From Achromobacter pulmonis (GTDB taxonomy: Bacteria; Pseudomonadota; Gammaproteobacteria; Burkholderiales; Burkholderiaceae_B), in NCBI RefSeq assembly GCF_902859765.1, contig NZ_CADIJV010000003.1, positions 62,001 to 126,000 of the forward strand: a DNA stretch of 64,000 nt, read 5' to 3'. Shown piece by piece: positions 53,779 through 61,125 of the stretch. Position 1 is the stretch's first letter. Each line of letters starts with the position of its first letter. The position numbers and the translations under genes were made by a program. The notes beneath the pieces were generated by a model. That model had not been told where the DNA came from. It made no database searches and worked only from the letters and a program-made list of their open reading frames with translations.

Positions 53779-54293
53779 TGGCGGCCCTGGACTGGGGCAG
53801 CACGGACCTGCACCCCAAGGTCCTGCGCGGCGTGCTGGGCAGCTACCCGACCGGCGTGGCTATCGTCGCCACGCGCGGTCCGGACGGCCGCAAGGTCGGG
53901 TTGACCATCAACTCCTTCGCCTCGCTGTCGCTCGATCCGCCGCTGGTGCTGTGGAGCCTGGTGAACCGCTCGCCCAACCTGGCGGCGTTCCGCGACTGCG
54001 ACCACTTCACCATCAGCGTGCTGGCCTGCGGCCAGGAGGCGCTGGCGCGGCGCTTTGCCGATCCGGCGGTGCCGGACAAGTTCGAGGGTGCGGAACTGCA
54101 CGAGGTGCCCGAGGGTGTGCCCGCCATCGCCGGCGCCGTCGCCACGCTGGTCTGCGCCAACGACCAGCAAAGCCCGGCCGGCGACCACCTGCTGCTGTTT
54201 GGCCGGGTGCTGCGCGTGGCCAGCGCGGCGGCCACGCCGCTGGTGTTCCACGCGGGGCGCTTCACGGCCTTGACGCCGAGCGCCGGGGCGTGA
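53778..54293 (+). CDS. StyB-like NAD(P)H:flavin reductase
   Basis: A 171-residue flavin-reductase-domain protein: VLRGVLGSYPTGVAIVATRG, VGLTINSFASLSLDPPLVLWSLVNRSPNLAAFRDCDHFTISVLA are the conserved blocks of the DIM6/NtaB flavin reductases that partner two-component monooxygenases. It supplies reduced FAD to the StyA-like enzyme. The two genes overlap by one base and must be translated together. Confidence 0.92.
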   Translation: MAALDWGSTDLHPKVLRGVLGSYPTGVAIVATRGPDGRKVGLTINSFASLSLDPPLVLWSLVNRSPNLAAFRDCDHFTISVLACGQEALARRFADPAVPDKFEGAELHEVPEGVPAIAGAVATLVCANDQQSPAGDHLLLFGRVLRVASAAATPLVFHAGRFTALTPSAGA

Positions 54294-54372
54294 TCGTGCG
54301 CGCGCGGCCCGGCACCTTGCGTGCGTGTGCTTCATTACCTTTCCCGGCCCGCGTGGCCGGCCGGAGCCTGTG

Positions 54373-56001
54373 ATGTCCTTATCGTCGGCGCCCGATGCCC
54401 AGATCATCGTGGTGGGCAGCGGCATGAATTCGCTGGTGTGCGCGGCGCTGCTGGCGCAGCGCGGCAAATCGGTGCTGGTGCTGGAACGCAACGACCGCCT
54501 GGGCGGCTGCATCCGCACCGAGGAGTTGTTTCCCGGCTACCGCCACGACGTGTTGTCCAGCTGGTATCCGCTGTTCGTCGGCAGTCCCGCCTACGCAGCC
54601 CTCAAGCCGGCGCTGCAGGCGGCCGGCCTGGAATTCGCCCAGGGCGACTACAGCACCGGCCTGGCGCTGCCCGACGGCAGCGGCATCGCCCTCAAGCAGG
54701 ACATCGCCGACAGCGCGCGGCGCCTGGATGCCTGGGCGCCCGGCGACGGCGCCGCCTTCGGCGCCATGGCGCAACGCCTGTTCGGCGAAGACGCTGCACT
54801 GACCTTCGGCCTGCTGGGGCAGAACCCCTACGGCGCCGGCATGCTCAAGCTGCTGTTCGGCCAGTGGCGCCGGCGCGGCCTGGATGGCCTGATGGCGTTC
54901 GCCGCCGATTCCCTGGAGAGCTTTCGCCGCTGGTCCGACCGCGAACTGCAATCGGACGCGGCGCGCGCGCTGATCGCGCCCTGGGTGCTGCACACCGGGC
55001 TGGGGCCGGACGACGCCTGTTCGGCGCTGATCGGCAAGCTGACCTTTGCCGCCGTGGTGGCCGGCGGCATGCCGGTGGTCAAGGGCGGCAGCCAGGGCGT
55101 GGTGGACGCTCTGGCCAGGGTCATCGAACAGCACGGCGGCCGGCTGCAGACCGGCGCCGCCGTCGAACGCATCCTGACGCGCGGCGAGGGCCGCCGCCGC
55201 CGCGCCGTCGGCGTGCTGGCCGCTGGCCGCGAGCACCGCGCCAGCGAAGCCGTGGTCTGCAACGTCACGCCAGGCCAGTTGTACGGCGCGCTGCTGCCGG
55301 ACGCGCCCGCGCCGGTGCGGCGCCGCGCCGCCGGCTACCGCCATGGCCGCGGCGGCATGCAGATCCATTTCGCGCTCAACGCGCCGCCGGATTGGCGCAC
55401 GCCGGAACTGCGCCACGTGCCGCTGGTGCACCTGACCGAGAGCATGGAGCAGGTTTGCGCCTCGGTCACCGAAGCCAACAATGGCCTGTTGCCGGCACGG
55501 CCGACACTGGCCATCGGCCAGCCGGTCGCGGTCGACCCATCGCGCGCGCCGGCCGGCGGCTGGATCCTGTGGGTGCAGATGCAGGAACTGCCGGTGCGCA
55601 TCAAGGGCGATGCCGCCGGCCTGATCGAACCGCCCGCCGACGGCCGCTGGACCGAGGCCGTGCGCGAAGCCGTGGCCGACCGCGTGCAGGCGCGCCTGGA
55701 GCGGGTCATGCCGGGTCTCGCGCAACGCGTCATCGGCCGCCGCAGCTACTCGCCGGCGGACCTGGAAGCGCTGAACTGCAACCTGGTGGGCGGCGATCCC
55801 TATTCGGGAGTCTGTTCGCCCGACCAATTCTTCTGGCTGCGGCCCTTCGCCGGCAGCCACGGCGCGCGCGGCCACCGCACGCCGCTGCGCAACCTTTTCC
55901 ACATCGGCGCCGCCACCCACCCGGGTCCCGGACTGGGCGGCGGTTCCGGCTATCTCGTCGCACAACATCTCGCGCCCCGCGGGGGCAGGAGCGGAACATG
56001 A
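54373..56001 (+). CDS. CrtI/phytoene-desaturase-family FAD oxidoreductase
   Basis: A 542-residue NAD(P)/FAD oxidoreductase of the phytoene dehydrogenase (CrtI) family. It opens with IIVVGSGMNSLVCAALLAQRGKSVLVLERNDRLGGCIRTEE, the CrtI-type FAD motif, and ends with GDPYSGVCSPDQFFWLRPFAGSH plus the C-terminal FAD-contact block NLFHIGAATHPGPGLGGGSGYLV. This family covers carotenoid desaturases and a large set of uncharacterised aromatic or lipid oxidoreductases. It sits between StyB and a SphA-like gene with an ATGA overlap, so it is a dedicated step of this pathway. Confidence 0.87.
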   Translation: MSLSSAPDAQIIVVGSGMNSLVCAALLAQRGKSVLVLERNDRLGGCIRTEELFPGYRHDVLSSWYPLFVGSPAYAALKPALQAAGLEFAQGDYSTGLALPDGSGIALKQDIADSARRLDAWAPGDGAAFGAMAQRLFGEDAALTFGLLGQNPYGAGMLKLLFGQWRRRGLDGLMAFAADSLESFRRWSDRELQSDAARALIAPWVLHTGLGPDDACSALIGKLTFAAVVAGGMPVVKGGSQGVVDALARVIEQHGGRLQTGAAVERILTRGEGRRRRAVGVLAAGREHRASEAVVCNVTPGQLYGALLPDAPAPVRRRAAGYRHGRGGMQIHFALNAPPDWRTPELRHVPLVHLTESMEQVCASVTEANNGLLPARPTLAIGQPVAVDPSRAPAGGWILWVQMQELPVRIKGDAAGLIEPPADGRWTEAVREAVADRVQARLERVMPGLAQRVIGRRSYSPADLEALNCNLVGGDPYSGVCSPDQFFWLRPFAGSHGARGHRTPLRNLFHIGAATHPGPGLGGGSGYLVAQHLAPRGGRSGT

Positions 56002-56891
56002 GCAGACACCTGACACGCCGGCTGGCTTGCGCCGCGGCATTGGCGCTGGCCGGCGGCGTGGCGCAAGCCACCGAAGGCGGCGGCCTGGGCATTTACCCGG
56101 ATGGCCTGGAGAACTTCATGTCGGGCGCGTTGCCGCCGCCCGGGCTGCACATGCTGGTCTATGGCGGCGGCGCCCGCTACGACAAGCTGCGCGGCAACGA
56201 CGGCGAACGCCTGCCGGTGCCGGACTTCAAGGTCGACGTCAACGTGCTGGCCCCGCGCCTGATCTGGGTCACGCCGCAGCAGGTGTTCGGCGGCCAACTG
56301 GCCTTCCACGCCATCGCGCCGCTGTTGGACGTCACCTTCAAGGCCGGCGGCCAGCGCTATCGCAGCACCGGCCTGGGCGACATGACGCTGGGCGTGGCGC
56401 TGGGCTACCACCTGTCCGAATCGCTGCACTACGTGGTCGGCCTGGACATGTACGCGCCCACCGGCGAATACGACCGCAAGGACCCGTCCAGCCTGGGCAA
56501 GAACTACTGGACTGCGCAGCCCGTGTTCGCGCTCAGCCGCGTCAGCCCGGACGGCTTCAACGCCGACTTGAAGCTGATGTACGACTTCAACTTCCGCAAC
56601 AGCGCCACCGACACCCGTTCGGGGCAGGCGATCCATGCCGACTATGCCCTCGGCTGGGGCGTGGGCAAGGGCTGGGTGCTGGGGGTGGGCGGCCACGCCT
56701 TCCAGCAGGTCACCGACGATAGCGGTCCCAACAGCGCCGCCGGCCGCGCCCGCGCGTTCGGCGTGGGGCCATCGGTGCGCTACATGAACGACCGAGGCTG
56801 GCTGTTCACCGCCAAGTGGCAGCAGGAATTCAAGGTCAAGAACCGGCCGCAAGGCGCGCAGTTGTACGTGAAGGCGTCGATTCCGTTCTAG
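55998..56891 (+). CDS. SphA-family outer-membrane protein (phenol/aromatic degradation type)
   Basis: A 297-residue exported protein. A signal peptide, MSRHLTRRLACAAALALAGGVAQA, is followed by TEGGGLGIYPDGLENFMSGALPPPG, the hallmark of the SphA / 'MetA-pathway of phenol degradation' family, then many alternating beta strands and a final F (KASIPF), as in outer-membrane beta barrels. It probably lets a hydrophobic substrate into the cell. It is the last gene of the operon and starts inside the CrtI-like gene. Confidence 0.87.
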   Translation: MSRHLTRRLACAAALALAGGVAQATEGGGLGIYPDGLENFMSGALPPPGLHMLVYGGGARYDKLRGNDGERLPVPDFKVDVNVLAPRLIWVTPQQVFGGQLAFHAIAPLLDVTFKAGGQRYRSTGLGDMTLGVALGYHLSESLHYVVGLDMYAPTGEYDRKDPSSLGKNYWTAQPVFALSRVSPDGFNADLKLMYDFNFRNSATDTRSGQAIHADYALGWGVGKGWVLGVGGHAFQQVTDDSGPNSAAGRARAFGVGPSVRYMNDRGWLFTAKWQQEFKVKNRPQGAQLYVKASIPF

Positions 56892-56967
56892 GGCGCGCGG
56901 CCGGGGTTGCCGCGCGACCCGGGCCGTCCTGGCTCAGCGGGGCGGGCGACGGCGGCCCGCCGGCCGG

Positions 56968-57336
56968 TCAGTCTGCGGGCCGGTGGCAGACCGCTTCCAG
57001 GTTGTGGCCGTCCGGCCCGATCACAAAGGCCGCGTAATAGTTCGGATGATAGTGCGGGCGCAGGCCGGGCGGCCCGTTGTCCCGGGCGCCGGCGGCGATC
57101 GCGGCATGGTGGAAGGCGTCCACGGTTGCCCGGTCGTCCGCGGTGAAGGCCAGGTGCAGCGGCGGCGACACCGCGGCGGTGGGATATAGCCAGAGGGAGG
57201 GCTTGCCGGCCTTGCCCAGCCCGACGCTGTCGGGCCCGGTCATGGCCAGTTGCACGCCCAGCGGACGCAGTGCCCGCAGATAGAATTCCCGGCTGGCGGC
57301 GAGATCGCCGACGCCCACGCCTATGTGATCGAACAT
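56968..57336 (-). CDS. Glyoxalase/VOC-superfamily protein
   Basis: A 122-residue vicinal-oxygen-chelate protein: MFDHIGVGVGDLAASREFYLRALRPLGVQ at the N-terminus (metal His4) and HPNYYAAFVIGPDGHNLEAVCHRPAD at the C-terminus (metal Glu in NLEAV). It belongs to the YaeR/glyoxalase-like group with no known reaction. It lies 94 bases downstream of the AraC/XylS gene on the same strand and tail-to-tail with the SphA-like gene. Confidence 0.88.
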   Translation of the reverse strand: MFDHIGVGVGDLAASREFYLRALRPLGVQLAMTGPDSVGLGKAGKPSLWLYPTAAVSPPLHLAFTADDRATVDAFHHAAIAAGARDNGPPGLRPHYHPNYYAAFVIGPDGHNLEAVCHRPAD

Positions 57337-57430
57337 GTGCCGTGCTCCGTTCTGGAAAGTGCCGCGCCATGGCATGAATCGCCAGCCGTCGCCCCAGTAT
57401 AGGCAAAGCGCGGCGCATTCCGCCGGGCCG

Positions 57431-58498
57431 TCAGCCCAGCCGCCGCACGCTCTGGCTGGGGCTTTCGCCGTAGCGCGCCTTGTAGCTGGCGCTGAAACGC
57501 CCCAGGTGCGCGAAACCCCAGCGCAACGCCACGCCGGCGACGTTCTGGCATTCACCCGACATCAGCTCGGCGCGCGCCCGCTCCATGCGCAGGTCGCGCA
57601 GATAGTGCATGGGACTGATCCCCAGGAATTCCTTGAAGCCGGCATACAGGCTGCGCACGCTGACGCCGGCGATGCGCGCCAGCTGCTCGGCGCTGACCGG
57701 CTCGTGCGCATGCGTCTGCAGGTAATCCTGCACACAGCGCACGTGGCGCGGCAGCACCGCGCCGCGGCGGCCCGCCGGGGTGGCGCTGTAGTTGTGGGGC
57801 AGGGCGGACAGCAGCGTCGCCGCCACCAGTTGTTCCATCTGGTGCACGATCAGCCTGTGCTCGGCCAGGTCGGTGTGTTGTGACGAACAGTCCAGCAGAT
57901 ACGCCATCAGGCAGCGCCAGGCCGGGCACTCGCGCCAGCGGAAGCCCAGTTGGAAGCGCAACGGGCGATCCAGCGTACAGCCCAGGTGACCCATCAGCGT
58001 GCGCTCCAGCAGCGAACGGCCCACGCGCAGCATGAACTGGTCGTTGTCGTCGGCCCAATGCATCGCCAGGTCGTCTTCCGGACTGACCACCGACGCCACG
58101 TCCGGCGTCGAATCGATCCGCTGCGGCCCGCTCTCGATCAGGGCGGTGCCCGATAGCGGCATCTGCACCAGAAAGAAATCTTCCAGCGGCCCCGGGCGGA
58201 TCTCGACATGCGCCCCGTAGCGCAGCCGGTTCAGCGAGACCTCGCCCAGCGGCTGGTGGTGCATGCGCGCGTCCAGGCGCTGCGCCGATCCGACCACGCC
58301 CAGGTGGTGCGGCCGCATCACCCGGCCCACCATCGCGCGCGCTTCGTCCAGGTCGCCCGAGGCGAACAGTTGCTGCGCGGGCATCGCCAGGATCGCGTCG
58401 GCGCGCCATTGCGCGGCGCCGGCCATTGCCGCTGCGGCCGGGCGGGGGCCGGCGGATGGCCATGACGTCTCGGCATCGGACTGCATCGTGTTCAGCAT
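57431..58498 (-). CDS. XylS/AraC-family regulator (activator of an aromatic catabolic operon)
   Basis: A 355-residue regulator with an N-terminal AraC-binding-2 domain of the XylS/FeaR type (EDFFLVQMPLSGTALIESGPQRIDSTPDVASVVSPED) and a C-terminal AraC helix-turn-helix (VSAEQLARIAGVSVRSLYAGFKEFLGISPMHYLRDLRMERARAEL and VAGVALRWGFAHLGRFSASYKARYGESPSQ). Proteins with this domain pair activate aromatic degradation operons. It lies tail-to-tail side of the StyAB-like operon and is its best candidate regulator. Confidence 0.92.
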   Translation of the reverse strand: MLNTMQSDAETSWPSAGPRPAAAAMAGAAQWRADAILAMPAQQLFASGDLDEARAMVGRVMRPHHLGVVGSAQRLDARMHHQPLGEVSLNRLRYGAHVEIRPGPLEDFFLVQMPLSGTALIESGPQRIDSTPDVASVVSPEDDLAMHWADDNDQFMLRVGRSLLERTLMGHLGCTLDRPLRFQLGFRWRECPAWRCLMAYLLDCSSQHTDLAEHRLIVHQMEQLVAATLLSALPHNYSATPAGRRGAVLPRHVRCVQDYLQTHAHEPVSAEQLARIAGVSVRSLYAGFKEFLGISPMHYLRDLRMERARAELMSGECQNVAGVALRWGFAHLGRFSASYKARYGESPSQSVRRLG

Positions 58499-58630
58499 GG
58501 CCGGGATTCCTTGCTCAGGTCCTGATGTCCGGCGGGCAGCGGCCACCGGTTCCCCTGGCGGCCACGTCTGTGACTCGCCTTTATGATGGCCTTCATAGTA
58601 AAACGGCCGGCCCGCGGCGGGACTGCTGGA

Positions 58631-58648
58631 AAACCCGTCCCAGCGGGT
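58631..58648 (-). terminator. Weak possible terminator after the small-protein operon
   Basis: On the minus strand ACCCG-CTGGGA-CGGGT is followed by four T residues, within the 240-base gap between the small-protein gene (ends 58739) and the AraC start at 58498. The 5-base stem is short. Nothing else recognisable lies in this gap. Confidence 0.35.
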
Positions 58649-58738
58649 CTCGGACTAGCCATTTTTTGCGCAGGCTATCCGCGCATTGCGGGAAACCGCC
58701 AGGGGCTGGCGCCCGTCATGTCTCCGCAGCGAACCCCG

Positions 58739-58963
58739 TCATGGCATGCGGGAGCGGCGAGTCCTGAGAATGGTGCCGTCCGGCAGTTGATACGTGCCAT
58801 ACGCGATATGGTCCACCACTTGCCCGTCCGGCAGGCAGCAATAGAAGAAAGTGCCGGGAGCGTCGTCGTCGGGACGGACCTGCTTGCGCTGTTCGATCCG
58901 GTAGGTCCGCCCATCCGGGGCGACGGCGATCACGGCGATGGGGCGCGGCTGGTGTGGTTGCAT
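58739..58963 (-). CDS. Small hypothetical protein, last gene of the ADH operon
   Basis: A 74-residue protein, MQPHQPRPIAVIAVAPDGRTYRIEQ..., with a compact mix of beta-prone segments (IAVIAVAPDGRTYRI, FFYCCLPDGQVV, YQLPDGTILRT) and basic ends. I do not recognise the family. GGAGCC lies eight bases before its ATG at 58963. It overlaps the cold-shock-domain gene by 34 bases and is probably translationally coupled to it. Confidence 0.6.
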   Translation of the reverse strand: MQPHQPRPIAVIAVAPDGRTYRIEQRKQVRPDDDAPGTFFYCCLPDGQVVDHIAYGTYQLPDGTILRTRRSRMP

Positions 58964-59223
58964 GAATCTGGCTCCGGGGGGGCGTGTGTCGCGCGCTGTC
59001 GGGGAGGGCGGGAAAGCGGGTCGAGGACGCGGACCTTGACGGCGAACGGCCCCGTCCGCGCGTCGCGGCGTTCGTAGGCGACGCGCTCAAGGCGCTTGAG
59101 CGCCCAGGGCGGGATGTCGGCGGTGTGACTGCTGTGAAGAAAGACGTCTTGTCCGCCGACATCGGGCGCGATGGCGCCCACCCCTTTGGTGGGGCTGTAC
59201 CACTTGATCTTGCCTGTTTCCAT
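58930..59223 (-). CDS. Divergent cold-shock-domain protein
   Basis: A 97-residue protein whose first 30 residues match the cold-shock domain, METGKIKWYSPTKGVGAIAPD, where the RNP-1 motif (K-G-F-G-F-I) reads KGVGAIA, so both aromatic residues that stack on nucleic acid are lost; RNP-2 (VFVH) reads VFLH. The second half keeps the later strands (ERVAYERRDARTGPFAVKVRVL) and then a Pro/Arg-rich tail. It lies 16 bases after the alcohol dehydrogenase gene in the same operon. It may bind RNA weakly or in a modified way. Confidence 0.75.
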   Translation of the reverse strand: METGKIKWYSPTKGVGAIAPDVGGQDVFLHSSHTADIPPWALKRLERVAYERRDARTGPFAVKVRVLDPLSRPPRQRATHAPPEPDSCNHTSRAPSP

Positions 59224-59239
59224 TTTTCAGGGGCGATGC

Positions 59240-60340
59240 TCAGGATGGCCGGATCGCCACTTTGAGCACGTTGTCACGCTGGTTGGCGAACAGCTCGTAG
59301 GCCTGGACGATCTGGTCCAGGCTGAAGCGATGGGTAACCATCGGCGTCAGGTCCAGGCGCCCCGATTCGAGCACATTCATCAGCCGGCGCATGCGTTCCT
59401 TGCCGCCGGGGCAAAGCGCCGTGTTGATGCGGTGATCCCCCAGCCCGGCCGCGAACGCCGCCAGCGGGATCGTCAGGTCGGTCGAATACACCCCCAGGCT
59501 CGACAGCGTGCCGCCCGGCTTGAGCACGCGCAACGCCGATTCGAAGGTGCTCTGCCGGCCCAGCGCTTCAATGGCGGCATCGACGCCGCGGCCGCGCGTC
59601 AGGCGCATGATCTCCGCCACCACGTCGCAGTCGTTGGGGTTGAGCAGGATATCCGCGCCCCAATGGCTGGCCATTTCCAGGCGGTGGGCATTGGCATCCA
59701 CGCCGATGATGGTGGTGGCGCCCAGCAGGCGCGCGCCGGCCGTGGCGCACAGGCCGATCGGACCCTGGGCGAAAACGACCACCGTATCGCCGATGCGGAT
59801 GTTGGCGTTTTCGGCGCCCTTGAAGCCCGTGGACATGATGTCCGGACACATCAGCACCTGCTCGTCGGACAGCCCGTCCGGAATCGGCGCGAGGTTGGCT
59901 TGCGCATCGGGCACCAGCAGATATTCCGCCTGCGCGCCATCGATCTTGTTGCCAAACCGCCAGCCCGCGGTTGCCTTGTGGTCGTCGCAGCCGCAAAGAC
60001 CGGTGCTGCCCAGATAGCTGCCGTCCTGCGATGGCGCGCCATCCTGGGCGGCATAGGAATTGAAATTGGGGCAAATGGCTCCGGCGATGACGCGTTGCCC
60101 TTCGGCATAGCCGCGTACGGCGCTGCCGAGTTTTTCGATCACGCCTACCGGTTCGTGGCCGATGGTCAGGCCGGATTCCACCGGATACTCGCCCTTGAGG
60201 ATGTGGATGTCGGTGCCGCAGATGGTGGTGGTGGTGATCCGCATCAAGGCGTCGTTCGGGCCGACTTCGGGAATGGGCTTTTCACGTATTTCGAGCTTGC
60301 CCGGCGCGACAAACACGGTCGCCTTCATCGTGGTGGTCAT
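59240..60340 (-). CDS. Zn-dependent medium-chain alcohol dehydrogenase
   Basis: A 366-residue MDR-family enzyme: TICGTDIHILKGEYPVESGLTIGHEPVGVIEKLG (catalytic Zn ligands Cys and the GHE motif), VVVFAQGPIGLCATAGARLLGATTIIGVDANAHRLEMA (NAD(P)-binding), and the unusual Cys-rich loop ICPNFNSYAAQDG...GLCGCDD. It oxidises or reduces short-chain alcohols/aldehydes. Start ATG 60340 (MTTTMKATVF). Two FNR/ANR-type boxes lie in the 277-base upstream spacer, one about 62 bases from the start, with a TTAAAC -10-like element placed as for a class II site. Confidence 0.92.
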   Translation of the reverse strand: MTTTMKATVFVAPGKLEIREKPIPEVGPNDALMRITTTTICGTDIHILKGEYPVESGLTIGHEPVGVIEKLGSAVRGYAEGQRVIAGAICPNFNSYAAQDGAPSQDGSYLGSTGLCGCDDHKATAGWRFGNKIDGAQAEYLLVPDAQANLAPIPDGLSDEQVLMCPDIMSTGFKGAENANIRIGDTVVVFAQGPIGLCATAGARLLGATTIIGVDANAHRLEMASHWGADILLNPNDCDVVAEIMRLTRGRGVDAAIEALGRQSTFESALRVLKPGGTLSSLGVYSTDLTIPLAAFAAGLGDHRINTALCPGGKERMRRLMNVLESGRLDLTPMVTHRFSLDQIVQAYELFANQRDNVLKVAIRPS

Positions 60341-60395
60341 AGTGGTCTCTCTGGCTAGTCCAATGTCCTGTTTAACGCGGCTGGCGGATAGCCGT

Positions 60396-60409
60396 TTGAT
60401 CCATGTCAA
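60396..60409. promoter_or_regulatory. FNR/ANR-type box near the ADH promoter
   Basis: TTGAT-CCAT-GTCAA (60396-60409) matches the FNR/ANR consensus TTGAT-N4-ATCAA in 9 of 10 defined bases. Its centre is about 62 bases upstream of the alcohol dehydrogenase start codon, and a TTAAAC -10-like sequence lies at the spacing expected if the box is centred near -41 of the leftward promoter. Confidence 0.65.
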
Positions 60410-60502
60410 GAAATGCCTTGCGCGCCGGCGGGCGACCGCCAGTTCGCATGGGGGCGGAGCAGGCGAACGGCGCTGGCCCGGGCAGGCGATCGGGCGCGCA
60501 AC

Positions 60503-60516
60503 TTGACCTTGGTCAA
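60503..60516. promoter_or_regulatory. Second FNR/ANR-type box (perfect dyad)
   Basis: TTGAC-CTTG-GTCAA (60503-60516) is a perfect 5-base inverted repeat with the FNR-type spacing. It lies about 109 bases upstream of the small Lys-rich protein start at 60618 and could serve either direction. Each half differs from the consensus by one base. Confidence 0.6.
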
Positions 60517-60617
60517 GCCGCAATGGCCGTGGCGATGCACGATGAAAGGGCGCGGCGTCGGTTGCCGGCGCGGATATCGTGCCGCCGCGTCCGCGCACAT
60601 TCTTTCCGGAGATTCAG

Positions 60618-60773
60618 ATGGAACATTCATCCAAGGGCCCGGCGCCCCGGCGGGACAAGGCCGTCCCCGATCAGAAGGTCGAGGAAACGCAAAAGAAAGG
60701 CAAGGCCGAGCAGGCCGAGGTGATGGGGCGGCACAAGAACGCCGGCCAGAAAGACCACAAGGGGGCGCGCTGA
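60618..60773 (+). CDS. Small Lys-rich hydrophilic protein
   Basis: A 51-residue protein starting MEHSSKGPAPRRDKAV and rich in Lys, Glu and Gln (KVEETQKKGKAEQAEVMGRHKNAGQKDHKGAR), with no cysteine or membrane segment, so likely disordered or nucleic-acid/protein binding. CCGGAG lies eight bases before the ATG. It is divergent from the ADH operon and downstream of the second FNR/ANR-type box. I do not recognise a family with certainty; small general-stress proteins look similar in composition. Confidence 0.6.
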   Translation: MEHSSKGPAPRRDKAVPDQKVEETQKKGKAEQAEVMGRHKNAGQKDHKGAR

Positions 60774-60878
60774 GACGAGCGGGGCGGGGGCTGGACCCGC
60801 ACGACGGCGGCCGCGTTGCCGGGCGCACGACGGACGGCGCCACGCGCGGTCGCCAGCCGTTCCTTCGCGGGCACGGGC

Positions 60879-60962
60879 ATGTTTCTCGCCATCAAGTCCC
60901 ATTACGATGGAGAGAAAAAGGAGAAGAAAGAGAAGAAGGAAAAGGAGCTGAACGCAACGTAG
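60879..60962 (+). CDS. Possible mini-protein, Lys/Glu-rich (27 residues)
   Basis: MFLAIKSHYDGEKKEKKEKK... ending ELNAT, 27 residues, of which about half are Lys or Glu. It follows the 51-residue Lys-rich protein on the same strand, but no ribosome-binding site is visible, so it may be chance. Reported because its composition matches its neighbour. Confidence 0.25.
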   Translation: MFLAIKSHYDGEKKEKKEKKEKELNAT

Positions 60963-61041
60963 CGGAGACCGCGTTGCTATCGGGGAGACTGCATCGCTTT
61001 GGGTCGTAAGGCCACCCGCGCGCCTCGTCGCCGATCAATGC

Positions 61042-61077
61042 AAAAAAGCCGCGTTGCCCCAACAGGAAACGCGGCTT
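61042..61077 (-). terminator. Rho-independent terminator after the pirin gene
   Basis: AAGCCGCGTT (61046-61055) pairs perfectly with AACGCGGCTT (61068-61077) across a 12-base loop. Read on the minus strand it ends in six T residues (A-run 61042-61047 on the plus strand). It lies about 50 bases beyond the pirin stop. Confidence 0.88.
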
Positions 61078-61125
61078 CGTTCCAGGACCGGCGCAGGACC
61101 GGCGCGTTAACGCCGGTCCTGCCTT

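Larger units (their letters stand above)
60774..61125. other. Intergenic region of 352 bases
   Basis: No normal gene is seen. On the plus strand a 28-codon frame at 60879-60962 (see separate entry) is Lys/Glu-rich. The rest is GC-rich. Near its right end a terminator hairpin (61042-61077) serves the leftward pirin gene. Confidence 0.8.
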
